Source: Gammaproteobacteria bacterium (GTDB lineage: Bacteria; Pseudomonadota; Gammaproteobacteria; Xanthomonadales; Xanthomonadaceae). Taken from it: DNA of 64,000 bases. The translations under genes and the position numbers were made by a program. The notes beneath the pieces were generated by a model, which did no database searches, was not told where the DNA came from, and saw only the letters and a list, made by a program, of their open reading frames with translations. Location: assembly GCA_025352045.1 (NCBI GenBank), contig JANXUD010000026.1:27974-91973 (forward strand), read 5' to 3'. Every line of letters starts with the position of its first letter. Position 1 is the stretch's first letter. Positions 34,769 through 42,879 of the stretch are shown one piece after another.

Positions 34769-35206
34769 ATGAACGCAGTCCCCGTCCCGCACCGCTCTGT
34801 CCTGGCCAACGTCGTCTACGGCCTGCTCAACCCGATTCCCTTCGGTTGCTTCGTCGCAGCGCTGGTCTTCGACATCCTCTACCTGCGCACCGCGCAGGTG
34901 CTGTGGAACAAGGGCGCGGCCTGGCTGATCGTGTTCGGCCTCCTGGCCGCCGTGATCCCGCGCCTGGTCAACCTCGCGCAGGTCTGGATCACCTCGCGGC
35001 GCATCGCCACTCGCAGCGACAAATTGGATTTCTGGCTGAACCTGTTCGCCGTGGTCGCGGCGATCCTCAATGCCTTCGTGCACAGCCGCGATGCCTACGC
35101 GGTGGTTCCCGCCGGCGCCTGGCTGTCGGCCTTGACGGTCGTCCTGCTGGCCCTCGGCCAGGTCATCCTGTCCGTGCAGCAGTCCGCGGCGGGGAACCGC
35201 CCATGA
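34769..35206 (+). CDS. DUF2231-like membrane protein
   Basis: The 145-aa protein has four hydrophobic segments. The N-terminal NPIPFGCFVAALVFDILYL is the typical DUF2231 start, where a Pro and an Asp in the first helix are conserved. The ATG follows AAGGAAGC. Its stop overlaps the next ATG (ATGA), coupling it to a PQQ-type sugar dehydrogenase. Proteins of this family often sit beside periplasmic dehydrogenases and cytochromes. A role in membrane electron transfer is possible, but I see no heme motif. Confidence 0.8.
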   Translation: MNAVPVPHRSVLANVVYGLLNPIPFGCFVAALVFDILYLRTAQVLWNKGAAWLIVFGLLAAVIPRLVNLAQVWITSRRIATRSDKLDFWLNLFAVVAAILNAFVHSRDAYAVVPAGAWLSALTVVLLALGQVILSVQQSAAGNRP

Positions 35207-36537
35207 ACGCGCCCTCGACCGCCAACACCCTGCAGCGCCGCGCGCTCGTGCTGGCCATGCTGGCGCTGCTGGGCGGCTGCGCGAAGCAGGCCACGCTGCA
35301 GCCTGCACAGCAGTTGGGCAATGCGCCTCCGCTGCCCGCGGCGCAGGACTTCCTGGTGCCGCCGATGCAGGTCCCGCATTTTTCCGGCTGGCAGGGCGGC
35401 CAACATCCCATCGTCGCGGCTGGACTGAAGATCGAACGGATCGCCAGCGGCCTCAAGCACCCGCGCCAGCTCTACACCCTGCCCAATGGCGACATCCTGG
35501 TGGTGGAATCCAACGGCCCCGGCACCGAGCCGGTGACCACGCCCAAGCAGCTGATCGCGAACAAGGTCAAGGGCCTGTCGGGCAAGGGCGCCAAGGGCGG
35601 CAACCGGATCACCCTGCTGCGCAACACCGGCAAGGCGGGCGGCGAATGGGAGCAGCATGTCTTCATCGCGGACCTGCATTCGCCCTTCGGCGTGCAGTTG
35701 ATCGGCGACACCCTGTACATCGCCAACACCGATGCCATCGTCAGGGTGCCGTACAGCGCGGGCCAAGTGCAGGCCAGCGCGCCCGCGACGGCGTTCACCG
35801 ACCTGCCGGCCACCATCAACCACCACTGGACCAAGGCGCTGGCCGCGAGCCCGGACGGCCGCAAGCTGTATGTCGGCGTCGGCTCGAACAGCAACATCAC
35901 CGAGAACGGCATCGACCAGGAATACCGGCGCGCCAACGTGCTCGAGGTGGACGTGGCCAGCGCGGGCAGCCGCATCTACGCGTCGGGGCTGCGCAATCCG
36001 ACCGGGCTGCAGTTCGAGCCGCACACCGGCCAGTTGTGGGCGATCGTCAACGAGCGCGACGAAATCGGGGCGGACCTGGTGCCCGATTACCTGACCTCGG
36101 TGCTGGCCGGCGGGTTCTACGGATGGCCCTACAGCTATTTCGGCCAGCACGTGGACAGACGCGTGATGCCGCAGCGTCCCGACCTGGTGGCGAAGGCGAT
36201 CAAGCCCGACTTCGCGCTGGGTTCGCATGTCGCGGCGCTGGGCCTGCTGTTCTCGGACGGCAACGCGCTGCCGGCCAGGTACCAGGGCGGCGCCTTCATC
36301 AGCGAACACGGCAGTTGGGACCGCTCGCCCTTGAGCGGCTACCGCGTCACCTTCGTCCGCTTCGTGCAGGGCAAGCCGGTCGGCGTCCCCGAGCCCATCG
36401 TCACCGGGTTCCATTCGGCCGACGAGTCGCAGCTGTATGGCGCACCGGTCGGTTTGGCGCAGGACCATGACGGTGCGTTGCTGGTCGCCGATGACGTCGG
36501 CGATTCGGTGTGGCGGGTGAGCGCGGCTGCGCCCTGA
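35203..36537 (+). CDS. PQQ-dependent sugar (sorbosone-type) dehydrogenase lipoprotein
   Basis: The product has 444 aa. The N-terminus is a lipoprotein signal (LALLGGC, lipobox Cys about residue 26). The rest is a glucose/sorbosone dehydrogenase beta-propeller with repeated phrases such as LKHPRQLYTLPNGDILVVES, YASGLRNPTGLQFEPHTGQL and GAFISEHGSWDRSPLSGY. Such enzymes oxidise sugars or alcohols in the periplasm using PQQ, and electrons probably pass to the membrane. It is coupled by ATGA to the DUF2231 gene. The natural substrate is unknown. A clear terminator follows. Confidence 0.87.
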   Translation: MNAPSTANTLQRRALVLAMLALLGGCAKQATLQPAQQLGNAPPLPAAQDFLVPPMQVPHFSGWQGGQHPIVAAGLKIERIASGLKHPRQLYTLPNGDILVVESNGPGTEPVTTPKQLIANKVKGLSGKGAKGGNRITLLRNTGKAGGEWEQHVFIADLHSPFGVQLIGDTLYIANTDAIVRVPYSAGQVQASAPATAFTDLPATINHHWTKALAASPDGRKLYVGVGSNSNITENGIDQEYRRANVLEVDVASAGSRIYASGLRNPTGLQFEPHTGQLWAIVNERDEIGADLVPDYLTSVLAGGFYGWPYSYFGQHVDRRVMPQRPDLVAKAIKPDFALGSHVAALGLLFSDGNALPARYQGGAFISEHGSWDRSPLSGYRVTFVRFVQGKPVGVPEPIVTGFHSADESQLYGAPVGLAQDHDGALLVADDVGDSVWRVSAAAP

Positions 36538-36562
36538 GCGGGTGGGCGCGGCAGAAATGACG

Positions 36563-36586
36563 AAGGCCGGGATTCCTCCCGGCCTT
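36563..36586. terminator. Bidirectional intrinsic terminator
   Basis: A perfect 10-base stem (AAGGCCGGGA/TCCCGGCCTT) with a TTCC loop lies between the convergent sugar dehydrogenase and POT transporter genes. TTCCTT follows on the plus strand. A second inverted repeat, GGTCGGC...GCCGACC at 36598-36620, abuts the stop codon of the POT gene. Confidence 0.75.
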
Positions 36587-36620
36587 CCTTGCTGATCGGT
36601 CGGCTCGAGCCGCGCCGACC

Positions 36621-38133
36621 TTACTTGACGCCGTGCATCAGCTTCTGGATCAGCGGTGCGACCAGGAATAGCACAACGCCGCCGACCACCAGGATATAGA
36701 AGCCCTGCGTGTAACCGGCGCGCGCCGATTCCACGGTCATGCCGGTCGAGCCGCTGATCATCGCCGCGTAGATTCCCGACAGGTTGTTGCCGATGCCGGT
36801 GGACAGGAACCAGCCGCCCATGCCGAAGCCGACCAGGCGCAGCGGGGCCAGCTTGGTCACCATGGACAGGCCGATCGGCGACAGGCACAGCTCGCCCACG
36901 GACTGGATCACGTAGACCATGAACAGGGTCCAGAACGGGATCTTGCCGTCGGCGGCGACCAGCGAGGACAGCGCGAACCACAGCAGCGCGAAGGCGAAGC
37001 CGTTGAAGATCAGGCCAAGGCCGAACTTGCGCGGGATGGACGGGTTGGACTTGCCGAGCTTCACCCAGATCCAGGCAATGATCGGCGCGAGGACGATGAT
37101 CGCGATCGAGTTCACCGACTGGAACCAGCCGGTCGGGAAGGTCCAGCCGCCGAGGTTGCGGTTGACAATCTCGTCGGCCAGGAAGGTGAAGCTGCTGCCC
37201 GCCTGCTCGAAGAACATCCAGAACAGGATGTTGAAGGTGAAGATGATCAGCATCGCGATCGTCTTGTCGCGCGACACCGCGCCTTTCGCGGATGCCCTCG
37301 ACCAGCAGCAGTGCGCACAGCGCCACGAACATCGGGGTCAGCACCCACCACTGCAAGGTATCGGCCGGAATCGAGAGCAGGAAGTAGATCAGCGGGATCG
37401 CGAGCAGCGCACCAATCAGTACGTACAGCACCTTGCGCTTGCCGGCATCGCCTTCTTCCGGCGGACGCCCGATCCAGCCCAGCTGGGCGCGGCCGAACCA
37501 GAACCAGACCAGGCTGATCAGCATGCCGATGCCGGCGGTGATGAACACGACCTTGTAGGCCGGCGCCGCCACCGTGCCGCCCATCAGGTGGTTGGCCAGC
37601 GCCGCGGTGAGGATCGGCGCGATGAAGGCGCCGAGGTTGATGCCCATGTAGAAGATGGTGAAGCCGGAATCGCGGCGCTCGTCGCCGGTCGAATAGAGCT
37701 TCCCGACCATCGTCGAGATGTTCGGCTTGAACAGGCCGTTGCCGGCGATGATCGTCGCCAGGCCGAAGGTGAAGATCTCCTTGTTCGGCATGGACACCAT
37801 GAACAGGCCGGTCGCCATGATCGCCGCGCCGAGCAGTATCGATCGCTGGTAGCCCAGCACCTTGTCCGCGACGTAGCCGCCGAAGATCGCCGCCGCGTAG
37901 ACCAGGGCCAGGTAGGCGCCGTAGAGCTTGCTGGCGGCTTCCTGGCCGCTTCCTTCGCCGCCGTAGAACTGGGTGACGATGTACAGGGTCAGCGCCCAGC
38001 GGATGCCATAGAACGCGAAGCGCTCCCAGAACTCCGTCATGAACAACATCCACAACGGGCGCGGATGCCCCATCACTTGCTTGAAGTCTGGAAGCTCGTT
38101 CCCGCCCTGGGGCAGGTCCTGGGCACCGGTCAT
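36621..38133 (-). pseudogene. POT-family peptide transporter, interrupted by a +1 frameshift
   Basis: The N-terminal part (from ATG 38133) reads through TEFWERFAFYGIRWALTLY, the ExxERFxYYG motif of proton-coupled oligopeptide transporters, and about 280 residues of membrane helices. The frame is then lost at 37284-37286. From about 37277 a second frame continues the family sequence (SRDKTIAMLIIFTFN... to MHGVK, stop at 36621). Deleting one base of the TTT run (AAA on the coding strand) restores a continuous reading ...GIREGAVSRDK..., giving about 503 aa. This is a single-base insertion, either a real mutation or a sequencing error. If intact, it imports di- or tripeptides. Confidence 0.85.
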
Positions 38134-38294
38134 GCGGCGTCTCCTGTTGATTGATGCGTCGTTGGCAGGTTGGAGGGAATTGCTGGATGCATGGCGCGCG
38201 ACCGGGTCCCGGCGGCGCATGCGGCCGCAAAGGTGTAACCGCTCCCCGCCCCTACGTCAAACCGGCCGGCCGATGTTGCGCCGCAGCATCCGTC

Positions 38295-38348
38295 GTGGGA
38301 GCGGCTCGAGCCGCGATCCGTGAAAGTCGCGGCTCAAGCCGCTCCCAC
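38295..38348. repeat. Inverted REP-like palindrome overlapping the end of kynA
   Basis: Two 22-base arms (GTGGGAGCGGCTCGAGCCGC plus GA, and the complement with C changed to T at one position) flank a 10-base loop TCCGTGAAAG. The right arm contains the last four codons and the stop of kynA. The same core appears inside the E2 gene at 42094-42120. It could also act as a transcript-end hairpin for kynA. Confidence 0.8.
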
Positions 38349-39206
38349 AGGCGGGGCGCCGAGTTCGGTGCGCACGTCCAGCAGCTCGGGGAAAAAGGTC
38401 AGCTCCAGCGCCTGCTTGAGGAAGCCCACGCCCGAACTGCCGCCGGTGCCGCGCCGGAATCCGATGATCCGCTCGACCGTCTTCATGTGCCGGAAGCGCC
38501 ACAGCTGGAAGCTCTGCTCGATGTCGAGCAACTGCTCGGCCATGGCGTAGGCCTCCCAGTGCGTCTCGGTGTCCTCGTAGATGCGCTGGTACACCGGCAC
38601 CAGGCGCGGGTCGCGGGCATGCGGCACGGTCCAGTCGCGCTCCAGGCGGTCGGCGGGAATGGCGTGGCCGTGGCGGCCGAGATAGCGCAGGTATTCGTCG
38701 TACAGGCTGGGCGCCTCGAGCGTGGCGCGCAATTCGGCCTGGCCGGCGGGATCGTGCGCGAATACGGCGACCATGCCGGCGTTCTTGTTGCCAAGCAGGA
38801 ATTCGATCAGGCGGTATTGCAGCGACTGGAAGCCCGACGCGGGCCCGAGCAGGTGCCGGAACTGCAGGTACTCGTTCGGCGTCAGGGTTTCCAGCACGCC
38901 CCATTGCTCGAACAGCTGGCGCTGGATCTGCTTGACCCGCGCGAGGATCTTCTGCGTCGGCGCCAGCTGGTCCTGCTTCAGGTGTTCAATGCCGGCGCGC
39001 AGCTCATGGATGACCAGCTTCATCCACAGCTCGGCGACCTGGTGCTGGACGATGAACAGCAGTTCATCGTGGTGCACGGGCTTGGAAATCGGTTGCTGCG
39101 CGGCGAGCAGCAGGTCCAGGCGCAGGTAGCCGCCGTAGCTGAGGCGGTCGGCGAGGTCGGTGATGACGCCTTGTTCGATCGGCCGCTGGTTGGGGGGCTG
39201 GGTCAT
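38334..39206 (-). CDS. kynA: Tryptophan 2,3-dioxygenase
   Basis: The 290-aa heme enzyme has H55 in [16 protein letters not shown]240 in [10 protein letters not shown] and T254 in RRGTGGSSG, the same positions used for substrate base, heme ligand and substrate contact in the Xanthomonas campestris enzyme. It oxidises tryptophan to N-formylkynurenine. The C-terminal residues VGAA and the stop codon come from a palindromic repeat (38295-38348). It is divergent from the E1alpha gene, with a 185-base gap between them. No other kynurenine-pathway gene is visible in the window. Confidence 0.95.
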   Translation of the reverse strand: MTQPPNQRPIEQGVITDLADRLSYGGYLRLDLLLAAQQPISKPVHHDELLFIVQHQVAELWMKLVIHELRAGIEHLKQDQLAPTQKILARVKQIQRQLFEQWGVLETLTPNEYLQFRHLLGPASGFQSLQYRLIEFLLGNKNAGMVAVFAHDPAGQAELRATLEAPSLYDEYLRYLGRHGHAIPADRLERDWTVPHARDPRLVPVYQRIYEDTETHWEAYAMAEQLLDIEQSFQLWRFRHMKTVERIIGFRRGTGGSSGVGFLKQALELTFFPELLDVRTELGAPPVGAA

Positions 39207-39316
39207 TCGGGCTCGGCGGCGCAAGGCGGGGGCGGCCAAAGCGTAGCGCATCCCGTGCCGGGCACGCCCGCCGCTTGCACGTCCGGGCACGTGGGGATCG
39301 GGCCGGGCGGCCAAGC

Positions 39317-39322
39317 TACAAT
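39317..39322 (+). promoter_or_regulatory. Possible -10 element upstream of the E1alpha gene
   Basis: TACAAT stands out in a GC-rich gap, 70 bases before the E1alpha ATG. No good -35 hexamer is seen at 16-18 bases upstream, so the call is tentative. Confidence 0.35.
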
Positions 39323-39391
39323 GCGGGTCCGTGGCGCCAGCCCCCTTCCCGGGGACCGGCGCCCTGAGCCGCTGGCTGCCTGGGAGGGCCC

Positions 39392-40465
39392 ATGCCGACC
39401 GTTGCAACTTTCGACATCGAATACCTGCAGTACCTGGGCCCGGACGGCAACCTCGTCCGCGACGACCTGCCCGAGTTCGCCGCCGACCGCCGCGTGCTGG
39501 TGGAACTGTTCAAGCAGATGCTGTTCACCCGCGCCTTCGACACCAAGGCGGTGAACCTGCAGCGGACCGGCAAGCTCGGCACCTACGCCAGCTGCCTGGG
39601 CCACGAGGCCACCCACATCGGCATCGGCAGCGCGATGCAGTACGACGACGTGTTCGCGCCCAGCTACCGCGAGTACGGCGCCCAGTTCATGCGTGGCGTG
39701 AAGCCGCGCGAAGTGCTGATGTACTGGGGCGGCGACGAGCGCGGCAACGATTTCTCCGGGCCGCCGCACGATTACTCCTGGTGCGTGCCGATCGGCACCC
39801 AGAACCTCCACGCGGCGGGCGCCGCGCTGGCGTTCAAGCTGCGCGGCGAACCGCGCGTGGCGGTGGCCTGCGTCGGCGACGGCGGCTCGTCCAAGACCGA
39901 CACCTACGCGGCGATCAACTCCGCGGGCGCGTTCACCCTGCCCTTCATCCAGTGCATCATCAACAACCAGTGGGCCATCTCGGTGCCGCGCAAGGCGCAG
40001 ACCGGCGCCAAGACGCTGGCGCAGAAGGGCATCGCCGGCGGGCTGGAGTCGTTGCAGGTGGACGGCAACGACATCATCGCCGTGCGCGGCGCCATGGATT
40101 TCGCGCTCAAGCGCGCGCGCAACGGCCACGGCGGCAGCTGCATCGAGTTCGTCACCTACCGCCTGTCCGACCACACCACCGCCGACGACGCACGCCGCTA
40201 TCGTGGCGAGCAGGAAGTGAAGGAAGGCTGGGAGCGCGAACCCTTCCTGCGCCTGCGCAAGTTCCTCACGACCGAGGGCGTCTGGAACGAGAAGATCGAA
40301 GCCGAGTGGAAGGAGGAGTGCAACCGCCTCTCCGACATCGAGGTCAACGCCTACCTGGAAACCAAGACCCAGCCCGTGGAGGCCATGTTCGACTTCCTCT
40401 ATGGCGACATGCCCCACGACGTCGCCGAACAACGCGCCGACGCCCTGAAATGGGAGGGTCGCTGA
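39392..40465 (+). CDS. pdhA: 2-Oxoacid dehydrogenase E1 alpha subunit (pyruvate type)
   Basis: The product has 357 aa. The thiamine diphosphate motif begins GDGG at residue 162 and ends NN at 191-192, the standard GDG...NN spacing. Active-site stretches [12 protein letters not shown] and [16 protein letters not shown] (with the phosphorylation-loop-like SDHTTADD) fit the heterotetrameric E1alpha of pyruvate or branched-chain 2-oxoacid dehydrogenase. GGGAGG precedes the ATG by 4 bases. The operon continues with E1beta and E2. Substrate preference (pyruvate or branched-chain) cannot be settled from sequence. Iso-branched fatty acids are typical of this family of bacteria, so a branched-chain role remains possible. 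Confidence 0.88.
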   Translation: MPTVATFDIEYLQYLGPDGNLVRDDLPEFAADRRVLVELFKQMLFTRAFDTKAVNLQRTGKLGTYASCLGHEATHIGIGSAMQYDDVFAPSYREYGAQFMRGVKPREVLMYWGGDERGNDFSGPPHDYSWCVPIGTQNLHAAGAALAFKLRGEPRVAVACVGDGGSSKTDTYAAINSAGAFTLPFIQCIINNQWAISVPRKAQTGAKTLAQKGIAGGLESLQVDGNDIIAVRGAMDFALKRARNGHGGSCIEFVTYRLSDHTTADDARRYRGEQEVKEGWEREPFLRLRKFLTTEGVWNEKIEAEWKEECNRLSDIEVNAYLETKTQPVEAMFDFLYGDMPHDVAEQRADALKWEGR

Positions 40466-40466
40466 G

Positions 40467-41447
40467 ATGGCCGCCATCACACTCATCGAAGCGATCACCA
40501 TGGCCCTGGCCTGGGAGCTCAAGCACGACGACACGGTCGTGGTGCTGGGCGAGGACGTGGGCGTCAACGGCGGCGTGTTCCGCGCCACCGCCGGCCTGCA
40601 GGCCACGTTCGGTTCCGACCGGGTGATCGACACGCCGCTCGACGAGACCACCATCGCCGGCCTCACCGTCGGCATGGCCTCGCAGGGCATGAAGCCGGTG
40701 GCCGAGGCGCAGTTCGACGGCTTCATGTATCCGATGGTGGACCACATCATCTGCCACGCCGCGCGCTTCCGTTACCGCACCCGCGGCCGCCTCACCTGCC
40801 CGATGGTCCTGCGCGTGCCCTGGGGCGGCGGCATCCGCGCGCCCGAGCATCACTCCGAGGCGAATGAGGCGATATTTACAAATGTCCCCGGGCTGCGCGT
40901 GGTCATGCCGTCGTCGCCGCAGCGCGCCTATGGCCTGCTGCTGGCGGCGATCCGCGACCCGGACCCGGTGATCTTCTTCGAGCCCAAGCGCATCTACCGC
41001 CAGTACAAGGAGGAAGTCGTCGACGACGGCGAGGCCCTGCCGCTGGACGTGTGCTTCGTGCTGCGCGACGGCAGCGACGTGACCCTGGTGACCTGGGGCT
41101 CGCAGGTGAAGGAAACGCTCGAGGCCGCCGAGGCGCTCGCCAAGGAAGGCATCAGCGCCGAGGTGATCGACATCGCCACGATCAAGCCGCTGGACTTCGA
41201 CACCATCCATGAGTCGGTGAAGAAGACCGGCCGCTGCGTGATCGTGCACGAGGCCGCGCGCACCGCCGGCTTCGGCGCCGAGATCGCCGCGCAACTGGCC
41301 GAGAAGGCGATGTTCGACCTGGTCGCCCCGGTCGAGCGCGTCACCGGTTACGACACCCACATCCCCCTGTTCCGGCTGGAAATGAAGTACCTGCCGAGCG
41401 TGGAAAAGATCCTCGCCGCCGCCAAGCGCACGCTGGCGCACGGCTGA
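40467..41447 (+). CDS. 2-Oxoacid dehydrogenase E1 beta subunit
   Basis: The 326-aa protein is a typical transketolase-type E1beta. It has GEDVGVNGGVFRAT near the N-terminus, TPLDETTIAGLTVGMA, RVPWGGGIRAPEHHSEANEA and the C-terminal EVIDIATIKPLDFDTI. It forms the alpha2beta2 E1 with the preceding gene, one base away. Inside the gene, at 40872-40883, four consecutive AT-rich codons (ATA TTT ACA AAT) break the otherwise extreme GC codon use and lie within an imperfect palindrome (40871-40886). This does not change the conserved protein sequence AIFTNVPGL. Confidence 0.9.
   Translation: MAAITLIEAITMALAWELKHDDTVVVLGEDVGVNGGVFRATAGLQATFGSDRVIDTPLDETTIAGLTVGMASQGMKPVAEAQFDGFMYPMVDHIICHAARFRYRTRGRLTCPMVLRVPWGGGIRAPEHHSEANEAIFTNVPGLRVVMPSSPQRAYGLLLAAIRDPDPVIFFEPKRIYRQYKEEVVDDGEALPLDVCFVLRDGSDVTLVTWGSQVKETLEAAEALAKEGISAEVIDIATIKPLDFDTIHESVKKTGRCVIVHEAARTAGFGAEIAAQLAEKAMFDLVAPVERVTGYDTHIPLFRLEMKYLPSVEKILAAAKRTLAHG
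40871..40886. promoter_or_regulatory. AT-rich palindrome inside the E1beta gene
   Basis: GATATTT-AC-AAATGTC forms seven base pairs around an AC centre, one of them a T-G pair. It is the most AT-rich spot in this operon and is built from codons otherwise avoided in this genome. It may be an intragenic protein-binding site or may only reflect a translation constraint. No function is shown. Confidence 0.3.
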
Positions 41448-41468
41448 CGACACGGAGCGTTGCCCCCA

Positions 41469-42869
41469 ATGAACGACAAGACGACCAAGAAAACCTTTTA
41501 CCTGCCCGACCTCGGCGAAGGCCTGCCGGACGCCGAGATCGTCGAGTGGATGGTCAAGCCAGGCGAGAGCATCAAGCTCGACGAGCCGATGGTGTCCATG
41601 GAGACCGCCAAGGCGGTGGTCGAGCTGCCCTCGCCGTTCTCCGGCAAGGTGCTGCGGGTATCCGGCGGTGCCGGCGACGTGATCACCACCGGCGCCTGGC
41701 TGGTCGAGATGGAACTGGACATGAGCCAGCCGCAGCGCGCCGAAGCCCAGGACACCGGGCATGCGCACGGTGGCGGCCACGCCGCGCCGCCGCCCGAGCA
41801 AACGCCGATCGCGCCCGCAAACGCGGCGCCGGTCGCCAACGTGCCGACCGGCGCGGAAGCGGTCGCGAAGCAGCCCGAGCCCGTCGAAACCAAGTCCGCT
41901 GACGCGGGAACCGTCGTCGGCGCGATGCAGAGCAGCGACGCGGTGCGTAGCGAGACCGCCTCGTCCGTCGGTGGCGCCCGGGCCATGCCCGCCGTGCGCG
42001 CGCTGGCCAAAAAGCTCGGCGTGGACCTGTCGCGCGTGGCGCCCACCGGCGCCGACGGCACCGTGACCATGGCAGACGTCAAGACCGCCGCCAGTGGGAG
42101 CGGCTTCAGCCGCGATCCCGCCCCCCGCGCCACATCCGCGGCGGTAGCCTATGCCCCGCCCGCGACCCGCTCCCCGGCGATGCCGACGCCATCCGCGTCG
42201 CGCAACGAACCCGTGCGAGCCACCGCCGCCCGCGACACCGACGAGCCGATCCGCGGCGTGCGCCGCAACATGGTCCGGGTGATGAGCCAGGCCCATGCCG
42301 AAGTGGTGCCGACCACCCTGATGGACGATGCCGACCTGCACGCCTGGTCGCCGGGCGAGGACATCATGGCGCGCCTGATCCGTGCGCTGGTGCATGCCGC
42401 CGCGGCCGAGCCCGGGCTCAATGCCTGGCTCAACGCCAAGGAAGGCACGCTGCGCCGGCATTCGCGCGTGGACGTGGGCATCGCGGTGGATTCTCCGGAA
42501 GGCCTGTTCGTGCCTGCGCTGCGCAATTGCGACCGGCTCGATCCGCAGGGCGTGCGCGCCGAGCTCAACCGCCTGCGCGACGGCGTCAAGAACCGCAGCC
42601 TGCCTCCAGAGGACCTGACCGGCTACACCATCATGCTGTCGAACTTCGGTGTCTTCGCCGGGAAGTACGCCACGCCGATCGTGGTGCCGCCCTGCGTTTG
42701 CATCCTCGGCGCCGGCCGCCTGCACCACGCCATCGTGCCGGTGCTGGGCGGCATGGAAACGCATCGGATGATGCCGCTGTCGCTGAGCTTCGACCACCGC
42801 GCCGTCACCGGCGGCGAGGCCGCGCGCTTCCTGCGCGTGATGATCGACGACCTGCAGCGCGCACGCTGA
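41469..42869 (+). CDS. 2-Oxoacid dehydrogenase E2 (dihydrolipoamide acyltransferase)
   Basis: The product has 466 aa. One N-terminal lipoyl domain carries the lipoyl lysine K48 in MVSMETAKAVVE. A long Ala/Pro-rich linker follows. A peripheral-subunit-binding domain (about 171-205) reads AVRALAKKLGVDLSRVAPTG. The C-terminal acyltransferase domain ends in SLSFDHRAVTGGEAARF with the catalytic His near residue 443. I chose ATG 41469, 11 bases after GGAG, over TTG 41460. Residues 209-217 (SGSGFSRDP) are encoded by a palindromic repeat unit. The gene follows E1alpha and E1beta. No E3 gene is present nearby. Confidence 0.9.
   Translation: MNDKTTKKTFYLPDLGEGLPDAEIVEWMVKPGESIKLDEPMVSMETAKAVVELPSPFSGKVLRVSGGAGDVITTGAWLVEMELDMSQPQRAEAQDTGHAHGGGHAAPPPEQTPIAPANAAPVANVPTGAEAVAKQPEPVETKSADAGTVVGAMQSSDAVRSETASSVGGARAMPAVRALAKKLGVDLSRVAPTGADGTVTMADVKTAASGSGFSRDPAPRATSAAVAYAPPATRSPAMPTPSASRNEPVRATAARDTDEPIRGVRRNMVRVMSQAHAEVVPTTLMDDADLHAWSPGEDIMARLIRALVHAAAAEPGLNAWLNAKEGTLRRHSRVDVGIAVDSPEGLFVPALRNCDRLDPQGVRAELNRLRDGVKNRSLPPEDLTGYTIMLSNFGVFAGKYATPIVVPPCVCILGAGRLHHAIVPVLGGMETHRMMPLSLSFDHRAVTGGEAARFLRVMIDDLQRAR
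42094..42120. repeat. REP-like repeat unit absorbed into the E2 coding sequence
   Basis: The bases GTGGGAGCGGCTTCAGCCGC plus GATCCCG match one arm of the palindrome at 38295-38348 and can fold on themselves (GCGGCT/AGCCGC). Here they are read in frame as SGSGFSRDP, in the flexible linker between the subunit-binding and catalytic domains of E2. The insertion keeps the frame open. Confidence 0.75.
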
Positions 42870-42879
42870 GCAAGCGCCG

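Noticed and set aside
36561-36620. Attenuator or riboswitch upstream of the POT gene
   Set aside because: The hairpins lie between the ends of two convergent genes, so they serve as terminators and cannot lead either gene.
37284-37286. Programmed frameshifting in the POT gene
   Set aside because: There is no slippery heptamer, stop-codon stall site or downstream structure, and the family normally has a single frame. A one-base insertion is simpler.
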